NCBI GenBank assembly: GCA_903884655.1
Contig: CAISFO010000044.1
Span: forward strand, 1 to 64,000
DNA from: an uncultured Holophagaceae bacterium
Lineage (GTDB): Bacteria > Acidobacteriota > Holophagae > Holophagales > Holophagaceae
Direction of reading: 5' to 3'
DNA: 64,000 nt
Shown here: positions 29,979 through 38,573 of the stretch, piece by piece
Numbering within the stretch: the first letter of the stretch is position 1
Layout of the letters: every line of letters starts with the position of its first letter
The notes under the pieces: generated by a model
Database searches by the model: none
Seen by the model: the letters and a program-made list of their open reading frames with translations, nothing else
Told to the model about the DNA's origin: nothing
Position numbers and translations under genes: made by a program

Positions 29979-31528
29979 GGCGGTTCCGCCTCCCGCTGCT
30001 CGCCCTGCCCTGCCTCCTCACCGGCTTGGCGCTGGCCCAGGAACCGCGGGAAGACTTCATCCGCGCCACCCAGCAGTCCTCGCTCCCGGCACCGCTGTCG
30101 GAGTGCCTGGAAAGCCTGGACACGCGCCGTATCGTTCAGCATCTGACCTTTCTCACCGATCCCCACCAGGAAGGGCGCGGCCTGGGCACCAGGGGCCTGG
30201 AGGCCACGGCCCACTACCTCGCGGAACACCTGAAGACCCTTGGGCTCTCGCCCATCGGCGCCACGTATCTCCAGCCTGTGCCCCTGCGGGAAGTGCGTCC
30301 GGAAGGCGGATCCATCCGGCTGGCCACCGGGTCCAACTCGTACACGTTCAGCGCCGGCCGGGACGCGGTGCTCCCGGCCATCGCGCCCGGCACCCTCGCT
30401 GGACCGGCGGTCTTCGTCGGCTTCGGCATCCAGGAGCCTCTGCTCGACTGGGACGACTTTCGCGGCATCGACGTGCGCGGGAAGATCGTGGTCTTCCTGG
30501 ACGGCCACCCTGCAGGTGAGGCCTGGCAGGCACCGGGCCTGCTCGAGAAGTACGCCTCGCCCCGTCCCGCGGACCGCTATGACACTCGACTGGCGCTGCT
30601 GGAGAAGCTGGGCGCCAAGGCCGCCATCGCCCTGGAGGAGGGTCTCGATCGGCGCCTCGCCGAAGGCCGGGAACCCACCCAGCCCTACTTCCTCGCGGCC
30701 CGGAGGGGGTCCGCCTCCGGAGAGCCCCCTTTGGCGCGGATTGGGCTCACGGAAGCGCTCCGAGCCATGGCCAGAGCCGGTGGCACTGGCACCGCCACCC
30801 TGACCATCCGTGGCCGGGTGCGGGAGCTCCGCAGCTGCAACGTGCTCGGCAGGCTGGCGGGCGCCGACCCGATCCTGCGCAAGGAAGCCATCCTCCTCGG
30901 GGCCCACATGGACCACCTGGGTCTGCCCGGCGGCGTGCTGCATCCAGGTGCGGACGACAATGCCTCGGGAGTATCGGCCCTGCTGGAGCTGGCTCGGGTT
31001 CTTTCCCTGAGTCCCGTCCGTCCCCGGCGCACCATCCTTCTGGCTTTCTGGACCGGCGAGGAGGAGGGGAAGTTCGGCTCCGGCCACTACACCCGCCAGC
31101 CCCGCTGGCCCCTGGCTAGCACCAAGGCCTACCTGAACCTGGACATGATCGGCCATCCCTGGACTGTCGCGGACCTTCAGACGCTGATGGTCGATGCGAA
31201 GGGGCCAAAGGACTTCCTGGCGGGGCTGGAGCCCGCCCGGTTCGCGGAGCCCGGCCTCTCCCCGGCCCACCCAGGGATCGGTCCCATTCTCGCGGCGGCG
31301 GGGCTCGGCACGGGCATGTCCCTCCACCTAGACTGGACCGATGGCAAGAACGGGGGCAGCGACTACCGGGACTTCGCCCGGCGGAACGTGCCCTTCGTGC
31401 GGTTCTTCGGCAGCTACTTCCCGGACTACCACAAACCCGGCGACACGCTGGACAAGCTGGATCCGGAACAGGTGAAGCGCATGGCCCGGTTGATCCTCGC
31501 CACGGCCTGGCTGCTGGCGGATCGCTAG
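29975..31528 (+). CDS. Secreted M28-family zinc aminopeptidase with PA-like domain
   Basis: Starting at a GTG that overlaps the YfcC stop (GTGA), the 517-residue protein has a signal peptide (RRFRLPLLALPCLLTGLALA). The M28 zinc ligands and catalytic residues appear in GAHMDHLG, GADDNASG, WTGEEEGKFGS, LDMIGH and PDYHKPGDT. The region between about 130 and 290 corresponds to the PA-type insertion. It probably releases N-terminal residues from peptides in the periplasm. Its stop shares a CTAG with the stop of the convergent CapA-like gene. Confidence 0.9.
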   Translation: MRRFRLPLLALPCLLTGLALAQEPREDFIRATQQSSLPAPLSECLESLDTRRIVQHLTFLTDPHQEGRGLGTRGLEATAHYLAEHLKTLGLSPIGATYLQPVPLREVRPEGGSIRLATGSNSYTFSAGRDAVLPAIAPGTLAGPAVFVGFGIQEPLLDWDDFRGIDVRGKIVVFLDGHPAGEAWQAPGLLEKYASPRPADRYDTRLALLEKLGAKAAIALEEGLDRRLAEGREPTQPYFLAARRGSASGEPPLARIGLTEALRAMARAGGTGTATLTIRGRVRELRSCNVLGRLAGADPILRKEAILLGAHMDHLGLPGGVLHPGADDNASGVSALLELARVLSLSPVRPRRTILLAFWTGEEEGKFGSGHYTRQPRWPLASTKAYLNLDMIGHPWTVADLQTLMVDAKGPKDFLAGLEPARFAEPGLSPAHPGIGPILAAAGLGTGMSLHLDWTDGKNGGSDYRDFARRNVPFVRFFGSYFPDYHKPGDTLDKLDPEQVKRMARLILATAWLLADR

Positions 31529-32859
31529 AGCACGACCTCCAGGTACCACCCCTTGCTCACGAACTTGGTGCCATAGGGCACAGACAGCTTCTCGACTCGA
31601 GCGAGGATCTCGGCCCCCCGCTTGGAGTCGGCCAGGCGCGGCACGCCGTAGAGAGGGCCCTCGTCATCGATGGTGACGGGCAGCAGCTGGATCCGCTTGA
31701 GGCGGCCCTGGTTCAGGACCATCCGGACCAGCACGGTCTCCAGGACTTCGCGGGACTCGCGACGATCCCAGACCGAGACATTGGCAGGCCTGGGCATTTC
31801 AATATCGCGCTGGTGGAGGAGGTCGGCGGGAATCCGGTCCGGCGTGCGGTACTGGTAGATGAAATCGCCCAGGCTGTAGAAGATCGGCCGCCCCTTGTAG
31901 ATCTCGATGCCACGCAGGACGTGGGGGCCCGTGCCCAGCACCAGGTCCGCCCCGGCCTCGATGGCGCGGTGGAACATGATCTCCTCATTGGGCGGTGTGC
32001 TGTCCTGGATCCCGTAGGCCCGGTGGTGGGTCACGTCGTGGTTGTGCAGGGACACGAGCAGAAGATCCGCTTTACGCCGCGCCAGCAGGATGTCGTCCTC
32101 CATGGTGCTGACATCGGCCTCCAGGGGGCCTTCCACTTTCTCCACCTTGCCGTCCTTCGCCACCAGGATCACGGCAGGATCGATGGTGGAAAGCGAAGGT
32201 GCATTCGGATCCTTGCTGCGGTACTTGGCGGTCCAGTAGCGCATGTAGGAGAGCAGGGCGATCCGGGTTTTGTGGCCCGCCACTTCCAGGGTCCCCGGGG
32301 CGTGGGCTTCGGCCAGGGTTGTGCCCGCGCCGGCATGGGTGATGTTGGTCTGGTCCAGGGCCTGGAGACATTCCCGCAGCCCCTCCGGGCCGAAATCCAG
32401 GGCGTGGTTGTTGGCCTGGCTCACCAGGTTGATGCCGGTCCGCGCCAACTCCCAGCGAAAATCCCGCGGGGCCCGGAAGTTGTAGAAGGGGCGCTGGAGA
32501 TCCGGGCGGTCGTTCAGCGAGAACTCCATGTTCCCGTAGGCGATGTCGGCTTCCTGCAGGATCCGGAAGAGGCCCGCCCGATCAGGGTCCGGCAGCTGCG
32601 TGATGGGCTGGTTGAAGATCAGGTCGCCCACGGCCGTGACGATGAGGTCCCCTGGTTCTTCTTTCAACAGTTCGGAGATGCGTCCCGGCCAGTCGATGCG
32701 CTCCATGGGTCCGGCTGGGTGGACCCGCCGTTGGTAGACCGAGCGGGGATCATCCTTTCCAGGCCCGGGCACCGTCTGGGCCCCTCCGTGCAAGGCCAGG
32801 AGCGGGAGCACCAGTAAGGTCCTGACCAGCCTGCGGAGGTTCCGGTCCAAGCCGTTCAT
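31525..32859 (-). CDS. CapA-like (PGA_cap) metallophosphatase-fold protein
   Basis: From the ATG at 32859, with GGAGGA upstream, the 444-residue protein has an N-terminal signal sequence (LVRTLLVLPLLALHGG). The PGA_cap motifs follow: TAVGDLIFN, GNMEFSLND, SQANNHALDFG, LVSLHNHD and GTGPHVLRGIEIYKGRPIFYS. CapA homologues take part in poly-gamma-glutamate production or release, but no CapBC genes are present, so a role in capsule making is doubtful. The 220 bp upstream (32860-33079) hold no gene and probably its promoter. Confidence 0.82.
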   Translation of the reverse strand: MNGLDRNLRRLVRTLLVLPLLALHGGAQTVPGPGKDDPRSVYQRRVHPAGPMERIDWPGRISELLKEEPGDLIVTAVGDLIFNQPITQLPDPDRAGLFRILQEADIAYGNMEFSLNDRPDLQRPFYNFRAPRDFRWELARTGINLVSQANNHALDFGPEGLRECLQALDQTNITHAGAGTTLAEAHAPGTLEVAGHKTRIALLSYMRYWTAKYRSKDPNAPSLSTIDPAVILVAKDGKVEKVEGPLEADVSTMEDDILLARRKADLLLVSLHNHDVTHHRAYGIQDSTPPNEEIMFHRAIEAGADLVLGTGPHVLRGIEIYKGRPIFYSLGDFIYQYRTPDRIPADLLHQRDIEMPRPANVSVWDRRESREVLETVLVRMVLNQGRLKRIQLLPVTIDDEGPLYGVPRLADSKRGAEILARVEKLSVPYGTKFVSKGWYLEVVL

Positions 32860-33079
32860 GGTGTCCTCCAGGTGCTGAATGTCGAAGTCTGCATAATTTT
32901 GTTTCATCTATCACGAAATGGAGAAGTATTTTTTCATTGTCTGCCAAGACCTGCCTAGCCTCGATGGAATGCTCTGTTCGAACACCACTGGGAGCTGTTC
33001 CTCCCCAAAGATGGGCCAGCCTGTACACCGGCATGAATCCGATGGCCCAGAGGATCGGATCCCGATGGGAGGCTTGCTG

Positions 33080-34855
33080 CTACTTGCCGGGGCCTGGTTC
33101 CTGGTCGGGTCCCGGATTTGTTCCCTTGCGGGTCGGCATCATGGCCCCGATGGCCTTGAAGAGGGTCGCGGTGGCCTTCAGGGTTTCCGCCCGCACGGCC
33201 CCGCGCAGCTCGACCATGGCCGGATCCAGCGAGAGGGTGAGGCCCGCGGCGGGCACCTCCGGGATGGCCGGAAGGGGCTTCGCATCAGGTCCGCCGAAAG
33301 CACCAGCCAACACGGAGGCCATGTCCCGCAGGCCGCGGGGATCCACGAAGAGCACGAAGCGGTGGTCCTTGCCAAGGTCCGGCTCCACCGCGGCGATGCT
33401 GGGAGCCAGCCCCTGCGGGGCTTTCCGGAGGTCGTCCAGGCGGGCCTTCAGGAGTTCGCGGCCACCCATCACCGCCAGGATCCGGTGGTCGTCCAGGGCC
33501 CCCATGGACATTTCGATGGACTCGCCGCCGAGGAGCATGGTCACGGCCATCTTGGCCGCGGCCATGGCGGGATCATCCTTCATGGCCAGACGGGTGGTCA
33601 CGCCGCAGCTGGGCACTTCGGGCAGGATGCCGCGAGTGAAGGTCACTGCGTCCGGCATCCCCAGATCCTGGAAAAAGGCACCCTGGGCCCTGCTGGTCTC
33701 TTCCATGGCGGCCAGGTAGGCCTGGCTGTCGGACACGCGGACGATGGAGGTTAAACCACTCAGCAGGGCGGTCCTGGGTGCAGGGGCGCTGAAGGTCCCC
33801 GCCATCGAGCGCACCATGGCGGTCTGAGTGGCCAGGGCCTTCTGCAGCCTGGCTGCGGTGGCAGGTTGCACCTTGCCCGCCTTGTCCAGGTCTTCCAGCA
33901 GCGCCGTCTGGAAATCGTAGAGCATGCTCCACTCTCCACCGAAGGCGAGGGCGAAGTCCGGCGTGCTCAGCCCATTCAGGGGGTGGCCCACCACGGGCGG
34001 CAGCGCAGTCAGTTCCCGGCTCAAGTCGCTGTCCTTGGTCAGGAGGGCCTGGGCCTGGAAGGTCAGGCCGCCTTCCTTGGACAGGTCCAGACCGAACAGC
34101 GCATGGTGCACGCTGGTCCTGGCCAGATCCGCCCAGTGGCTGAATTTGGACTGGAGCCGGGCGCCCGCCTTGGAAGGCGGCGGCGTGGCCGCGCCTGCCT
34201 TGGGTTCCACGGCCTTGGGCTGGAAGGCTTGGCTCGCCGCCTGAGCGGCCTCGGCCACCGCCGCCTGGGTGGCCACCACGCTGAGGTCATGGCTTTCCAG
34301 CCAGGCCGAGTAGGGAGCCAGTTCCGCGGCCAGCGTGCTGGTGGGCTTCCTGAACGCGGCCAGGTCGGCCTCGCTGTTGGCCACCACCAGGAACCCGGCC
34401 TTGGCCATGGCGAACAGGGGGGTAGGGGCTGCGGCCTTCAGGTGCTTCTTCGCGACAGGGGCCGGGGCATCCCAGCTCCACACTCCGGCTTTCTGTGTGA
34501 TGTGCAGGCCCTGGAGTACCGCCTTGGAATCCTTCGTGGGCAGCAGCCAGGCCCAGGTTTCGGCCTGCCCGGGGACATGGAAGGAAACTCGGGCCAGAGG
34601 TCCGGAACCCAGATGGGAGGGATCAATGCCCGTCTGGCCTTTCAACTCCAGAAGGCCGTCCTTGCTCCCGAAGATGGCCAGCAGCCTGGACCACTTCGCC
34701 TCCAGCTGCCTGAAATCCGGGTAATACATCAAAGTCTGGGCCTGTCCCGGAACCAGTTCCAGCACCCGCGGCACCGGGTTGACCGGGGCCAGGGCCGAGG
34801 CTCCAGTCGCCAAGGTGAGCAGTACGGGCACGGCGAGCAGACGCGAGATGTGCAT
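33080..34855 (-). CDS. Secreted hypothetical protein
   Basis: The 591-residue protein has a signal peptide (MHISRLLAVPVLLTLATGAS) and a long alanine- and leucine-rich body with repeated segments of mixed helix/strand. Around 225-240 it is proline/lysine-rich (PKAGAATPPPSKAGARLQ) and it ends in a glycine/proline tail. No catalytic motif or known domain was recognised; the general look recalls DUF3352-type periplasmic proteins, which is tentative. It is divergent from the methyltransferase gene, with only 37 bp between the starts. Confidence 0.65.
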   Translation of the reverse strand: MHISRLLAVPVLLTLATGASALAPVNPVPRVLELVPGQAQTLMYYPDFRQLEAKWSRLLAIFGSKDGLLELKGQTGIDPSHLGSGPLARVSFHVPGQAETWAWLLPTKDSKAVLQGLHITQKAGVWSWDAPAPVAKKHLKAAAPTPLFAMAKAGFLVVANSEADLAAFRKPTSTLAAELAPYSAWLESHDLSVVATQAAVAEAAQAASQAFQPKAVEPKAGAATPPPSKAGARLQSKFSHWADLARTSVHHALFGLDLSKEGGLTFQAQALLTKDSDLSRELTALPPVVGHPLNGLSTPDFALAFGGEWSMLYDFQTALLEDLDKAGKVQPATAARLQKALATQTAMVRSMAGTFSAPAPRTALLSGLTSIVRVSDSQAYLAAMEETSRAQGAFFQDLGMPDAVTFTRGILPEVPSCGVTTRLAMKDDPAMAAAKMAVTMLLGGESIEMSMGALDDHRILAVMGGRELLKARLDDLRKAPQGLAPSIAAVEPDLGKDHRFVLFVDPRGLRDMASVLAGAFGGPDAKPLPAIPEVPAAGLTLSLDPAMVELRGAVRAETLKATATLFKAIGAMMPTRKGTNPGPDQEPGPGK

Positions 34856-34892
34856 GGGTTCCCCTGGCGATCCGCCATCCTATCCTGGAACC

Positions 34893-35486
34893 ATGACCCA
34901 TCATCCCGACTACTGGAACCGCCTCTACGAAGAAGAGGGCCGTCCCGGCTGGGACATGGATGGCGCCACGCCCCTGGTCCCGGAACTGCTTGAGCTGGCC
35001 CAGGCCCTGGGCCTCCGCTTGGGCTGCTCCATCGTGGTGCCAGGCTGCGGGTACGGTCATGATGCCGCCGCCCTGGAGGCGCTGGGGTTCGCGGTGACGG
35101 GGCTGGATTTCGCACCCCTGGCCATCCAGGGGGCCATGCAACGCTATGGTGACCGCGTGGTCTGGACCCAGGGGGACTGGTTCCGCACGCACCTCGGCCC
35201 CTGGGACGCCGTCTTCGACCACACCTGCTTTGTGGCCATGGATCCAGGCCGGCGCCCTGCCTATGTGGAAGCTTGCGCCGCCCACCTGCGCCCCGGCGGT
35301 CTCTGGATGGCCGCGCTCTTCCACGATGTGAACGGCCGGCCCGGCCCGCCCCACGCCCTCCCCATGGACGAGTTGCGCACCCTCGCCGGGGCCAGCTTCG
35401 AGGTGCTTCACCTTGGCGCGGCCTCCCGCAGCCATCCCCGCCGAGCGGGGCGGGAGTACCTGATGGTGGCGAAGAAGCGGGCCTAG
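34893..35486 (+). CDS. SAM-dependent methyltransferase of the thiopurine methyltransferase family
   Basis: The 197-residue protein has the TPMT-family opening YWNRLYEEEGRPGWDMD and the SAM-binding motif VVPGCGYGHDAAALEALGF, then FDHTCFVAMDPGRRPAYVE. Relatives methylate thiols, halides, selenium or tellurium species. It sits 27 bp upstream of an ABC importer operon on the same strand, so a link between the methylated compound and the imported solute is possible but not shown. The ATG at 34893 gives the proper family N-terminus. Confidence 0.85.
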   Translation: MTHHPDYWNRLYEEEGRPGWDMDGATPLVPELLELAQALGLRLGCSIVVPGCGYGHDAAALEALGFAVTGLDFAPLAIQGAMQRYGDRVVWTQGDWFRTHLGPWDAVFDHTCFVAMDPGRRPAYVEACAAHLRPGGLWMAALFHDVNGRPGPPHALPMDELRTLAGASFEVLHLGAASRSHPRRAGREYLMVAKKRA

Positions 35487-35513
35487 AATGAGGCGATCCC
35501 ACGGGGGCCGGCC

Positions 35514-36527
35514 ATGCGCGTGAAACCATTCCTGACGCTGTTCCTGCTGCTGACCCCGGGCCTGTCCGCCCAGGATGTGGTGCGCCTGGGCAACCTCAAG
35601 TTCGCCCACTATGGGGCCGTGTCCTACATGAAGGAGCTGGCGCCGAAGTACCGGCTCCGCATCGAGGAGCGCGTGTTCCCCAAGGGCATCGACATCAATC
35701 CCGCCATCGTGGCCGGCGAGATCGACGCCAGCGCCGCGGCCCTCGATGCGGCCATCGCTGGCCGGGCCGCCGGAGTGCCCATCTTCGTGGTGGCCGGCTT
35801 CGCCCGGGGCGGCGCCCGGATCGTGGTGGGCGCGGGCTCCGGCATCAAGTCCCTGAAGGAGCTCAAGGGCAGGAAGGTGGGCGTGGCCCGGGGCGGCGCC
35901 CAGGAGGTGCTGCTGCTGGCGGAGCTGGCCAAGGCCGGTCTCACCTGGTCCGACAAGCCCGGCAAGGATGTGCTGGTGCTCTACCTGCCCTTCGCGGACC
36001 TCAACCAGACCCTCATGGCCCGGAACATCGACGCCATGTGCCAGAGCGAGCCCTACAGCTCCCAGGCCATCAACAAGAAGTTCGGGCTCGAGCTGCTGAA
36101 GCCCTACGACACGCCCATCGGCGAGCCCATCCGCGCCCTGGTCATCACCGAGAAGCTCTACAGGGAGCGGCGGGACGTGGCCCAGCGCTTCCTGCTCTGC
36201 TTCGTGGAGGCCACGAAGAAGTTCATCGATGAACCGAAGACCGCGGAGAAGTTCGTCCGCGAGGTGATGTTCAAGAACCAGATCACCGCCGAGGACTACC
36301 AGGACGCCATCGGCAACTCGCCCTTCAGCTATGACATCACCGTGGCTCACGTGCAGATCACCACGGATCTCATGGCCCAGTACGGCGTGGGCAAGATGGC
36401 AAACCCGCCCAGGGCCGCGGACTGGGTGAAGCTGGACCTGCTCGCCGAGGCCAAGAAGCAGCTCAAGGTCGAGGGGCTCGGACCCGCCGCCAAGGCCGCT
36501 CCGGCCAAGAAGGCGAAGAAGGGATGA
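35514..36527 (+). CDS. ABC importer substrate-binding protein (SsuA/TauA/NMT1-like)
   Basis: The 337-residue protein has a signal peptide (1-19, LLLLTPGLSA), a type-II binding fold of the nitrate/sulfonate/taurine family (VRLGNLKFAHYGAVSYMKEL, DASAAALDAAIAGRAAGVP, GRKVGVARGGAQEVLLLAEL) and a lysine/alanine-rich C-terminal tail. The ligand cannot be told from sequence. It forms an operon with the permease (ATGA overlap) and ATPase genes that follow. Confidence 0.87.
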   Translation: MRVKPFLTLFLLLTPGLSAQDVVRLGNLKFAHYGAVSYMKELAPKYRLRIEERVFPKGIDINPAIVAGEIDASAAALDAAIAGRAAGVPIFVVAGFARGGARIVVGAGSGIKSLKELKGRKVGVARGGAQEVLLLAELAKAGLTWSDKPGKDVLVLYLPFADLNQTLMARNIDAMCQSEPYSSQAINKKFGLELLKPYDTPIGEPIRALVITEKLYRERRDVAQRFLLCFVEATKKFIDEPKTAEKFVREVMFKNQITAEDYQDAIGNSPFSYDITVAHVQITTDLMAQYGVGKMANPPRAADWVKLDLLAEAKKQLKVEGLGPAAKAAPAKKAKKG

Positions 36528-37342
36528 AGGGCTTCCGTCACGCCGCCTCCGGCATCCTGGTCCCGCTGGCGGTGCTGGCCCTGTGGCAGCTGCTGTCCTC
36601 CCGGGGCTGGGTGAACGCCACCATCCTGCCCTCGCCCCTGCAGGTGCTGGTCAAGTGGTGGGCCTACCTGCGGCCCCTGGAGGCCTTCGACCCGGCCATG
36701 GGCTCGTACCTGAAGTGGTGCCTGTCCGGCGAGCTCATCCAGGACGCCTCTGGCAGCCTCTACCGCGTGCTGGTGGGCTTCTTCATCGGCGGGGGCCTGG
36801 CCCTGCCCCTGGGCCTGGCCATGGGCTACAGCCGGCTGGCCTACGGGCTGTTCAACCCCATTGTCCAGATCCTGCGGCCCATCCCCCCCATCGCCTACAT
36901 CCCCCTGTCCATCCTCTGGTTCGGCCTGGGCAATCCCCCGGCGGTCTTCCTCATCGCCATCGGGGCCTTCTTCCCGGTGCTCATGAACACCGTGGCCGGG
37001 GTGCAGAACGTGGACAGCATCTACCTGCGCGTGGGCCGCAACCTGGGCGCCTCCCGGTTCACCCAGTTCACCCGCATCATCCTGCCGGCTGCCACGCCCT
37101 ACATCTTCACCGGGGCCCGCATCGGCATGGGCACGGCCTTCATCGTGGTGATCGTGTCCGAGATGATCGCCGTGAACAACGGGCTGGGCTACCGCATCCT
37201 CGAGGCCCGGGAGTACCTCTGGTCCGACAAGATCATCGCGGGCATGTTCACCATCGGCCTCCTGGGCCTGGGCATCGATACGCTCATGAGCCGCCTCAGC
37301 TCGCACCTGCTGAAGTGGCACCGCGGCCTGGAGCAGGGATGA
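36524..37342 (+). CDS. ABC importer permease (SsuC/TauC-like)
   Basis: The 272-residue membrane protein has six helices and the binding-protein-dependent permease (EAA) loop region NLGASRFTQFTRIILPAATPYIFTG, whose end contacts the ATPase. It belongs to the sulfonate/taurine/nitrate permease group. It overlaps both its neighbours by 4 bp (ATGA), showing translational coupling in a three-gene importer. Confidence 0.9.
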   Translation: MKGFRHAASGILVPLAVLALWQLLSSRGWVNATILPSPLQVLVKWWAYLRPLEAFDPAMGSYLKWCLSGELIQDASGSLYRVLVGFFIGGGLALPLGLAMGYSRLAYGLFNPIVQILRPIPPIAYIPLSILWFGLGNPPAVFLIAIGAFFPVLMNTVAGVQNVDSIYLRVGRNLGASRFTQFTRIILPAATPYIFTGARIGMGTAFIVVIVSEMIAVNNGLGYRILEAREYLWSDKIIAGMFTIGLLGLGIDTLMSRLSSHLLKWHRGLEQG

Positions 37343-38139
37343 CCGGCTCCAGCCACATCTCCATCCAGGGCGTCCACAAGGTCTTCCAGAGCGGCGGCCA
37401 GGACGTCCACGCCCTCCAGTCCATCGACCTGGAGATCCGCCGCGGCGAGTTTGTCTGTCTGCTGGGCCCCTCGGGCTGCGGCAAGTCCACGCTGCTGAAC
37501 GCCGTGGCGGGCTTCAGCCTGCCCACTTCGGGCACCATCACCGTGGACGGCGCGGTCATCTCAGCGCCCGGCCCGGACCGGGGCATGGTGTTCCAGGAGT
37601 ACGCGCTCTTTCCCTGGATGACCGTGGAGCAGAACATCGCCTTCGGCCTCCAGATCAAGAAGACTCCCAAGGCCACAATCCAGGCGAAGGTGGACGGCCT
37701 GCTCGACTTGCTGCATCTCCAGGATTTCCGCCAGCGCTACCCCAAGGACCTGAGCGGCGGCATGCGTCAGCGGGTGGCCATCGCCCGGGTGCTGGCCATC
37801 GATTCGCCCATCCTGCTCATGGACGAGCCTTTCGGCGCCCTGGACGCCCTCACCCGCCGGAACCTGCAGGACGAGTTGCTGCGGCTCTGGACCGAGCTGG
37901 GGAAGACCATCCTCTTTGTCACTCACAGCATGGAGGAGGCCCTATATCTCGCCGATCGCACGGTGGTGATGACCTACCGCCCCGGCACCCTCAAGCGCGA
38001 CCTAGTCATCGACCTGCCCCGCCCCCGGGATGTGGCCAGCCCGGCCTTCAATTCCCTTAAGAAGGAGCTGGGCCAGCTGCTCCTGGAGGAACAGGACCGG
38101 CACCAGCAAGATGAATTCAGGGGCGCGGCGGCGGACTAG
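37339..38139 (+). CDS. ABC importer ATPase (SsuB/TauB-like)
   Basis: The 266-residue protein carries Walker A (GPSGCGKST), Q-loop (VFQEYALFPWMTV), the signature LSGGMRQRVAIARVL, Walker B (ILLMDEPFGALD) and the switch histidine (FVTHSMEEA). This is the nitrate/sulfonate importer ATPase family. It overlaps the permease gene as ATGA. A much longer upstream frame of the same phase runs through the permease gene and is an artefact. Confidence 0.93.
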   Translation: MTGSSHISIQGVHKVFQSGGQDVHALQSIDLEIRRGEFVCLLGPSGCGKSTLLNAVAGFSLPTSGTITVDGAVISAPGPDRGMVFQEYALFPWMTVEQNIAFGLQIKKTPKATIQAKVDGLLDLLHLQDFRQRYPKDLSGGMRQRVAIARVLAIDSPILLMDEPFGALDALTRRNLQDELLRLWTELGKTILFVTHSMEEALYLADRTVVMTYRPGTLKRDLVIDLPRPRDVASPAFNSLKKELGQLLLEEQDRHQQDEFRGAAAD

Positions 38140-38162
38140 GGGCAGTCCTCAGTCCTCGGGCC

Positions 38163-38495
38163 TCAATTCACCACCTTCGGCGGCGGTGGCAGTTCCGCAA
38201 CACCACGTCCCCGCGTAGCCAGGTACACCGCCAGGGTCCAGGTCGGCGCCAGATCCACAAAGGGCAGGAGCTTCGTCACGAAGGAGGGCAGGAAGGCCCA
38301 GTGGAAGCCCACGACCAGCCAGAGCGTGGCCATGGTGACGAGATCCGCAGCCCCCTCGATGAGCCAGGCCGGGGGCCCACCCAACTCCGCTGGGGCCGTG
38401 GCCAGCTGGAGGGCATCCACTGCGAGGGCGATGGCCCACGCCAGGCGGATGCGGTTCCTGCTGAGGGGGGGCCTTCCAGGGGTTTCCGGAACCAT
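38163..38495 (-). CDS. Small hypothetical membrane protein
   Basis: The 110-residue frame has about three hydrophobic segments (IALAVDALQLATAP, LVTMATLWLVVGFHWAFL and WTLAVYLATRG) with charged ends. The pattern LLPFVDLAPTWTLAVYL suggests a real membrane protein, but I do not recognise the family. It converges on the ABC ATPase gene and diverges from the hemerythrin fusion gene. Confidence 0.55.
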   Translation of the reverse strand: MVPETPGRPPLSRNRIRLAWAIALAVDALQLATAPAELGGPPAWLIEGAADLVTMATLWLVVGFHWAFLPSFVTKLLPFVDLAPTWTLAVYLATRGRGVAELPPPPKVVN

Positions 38496-38573
38496 GCGAG
38501 AAGTCTACAGGATTAGGACTCCAGGCCCGGCCCTCCGATAAGGCACCAGAAGGGTTTTCCCAAGGAAGGTCGC

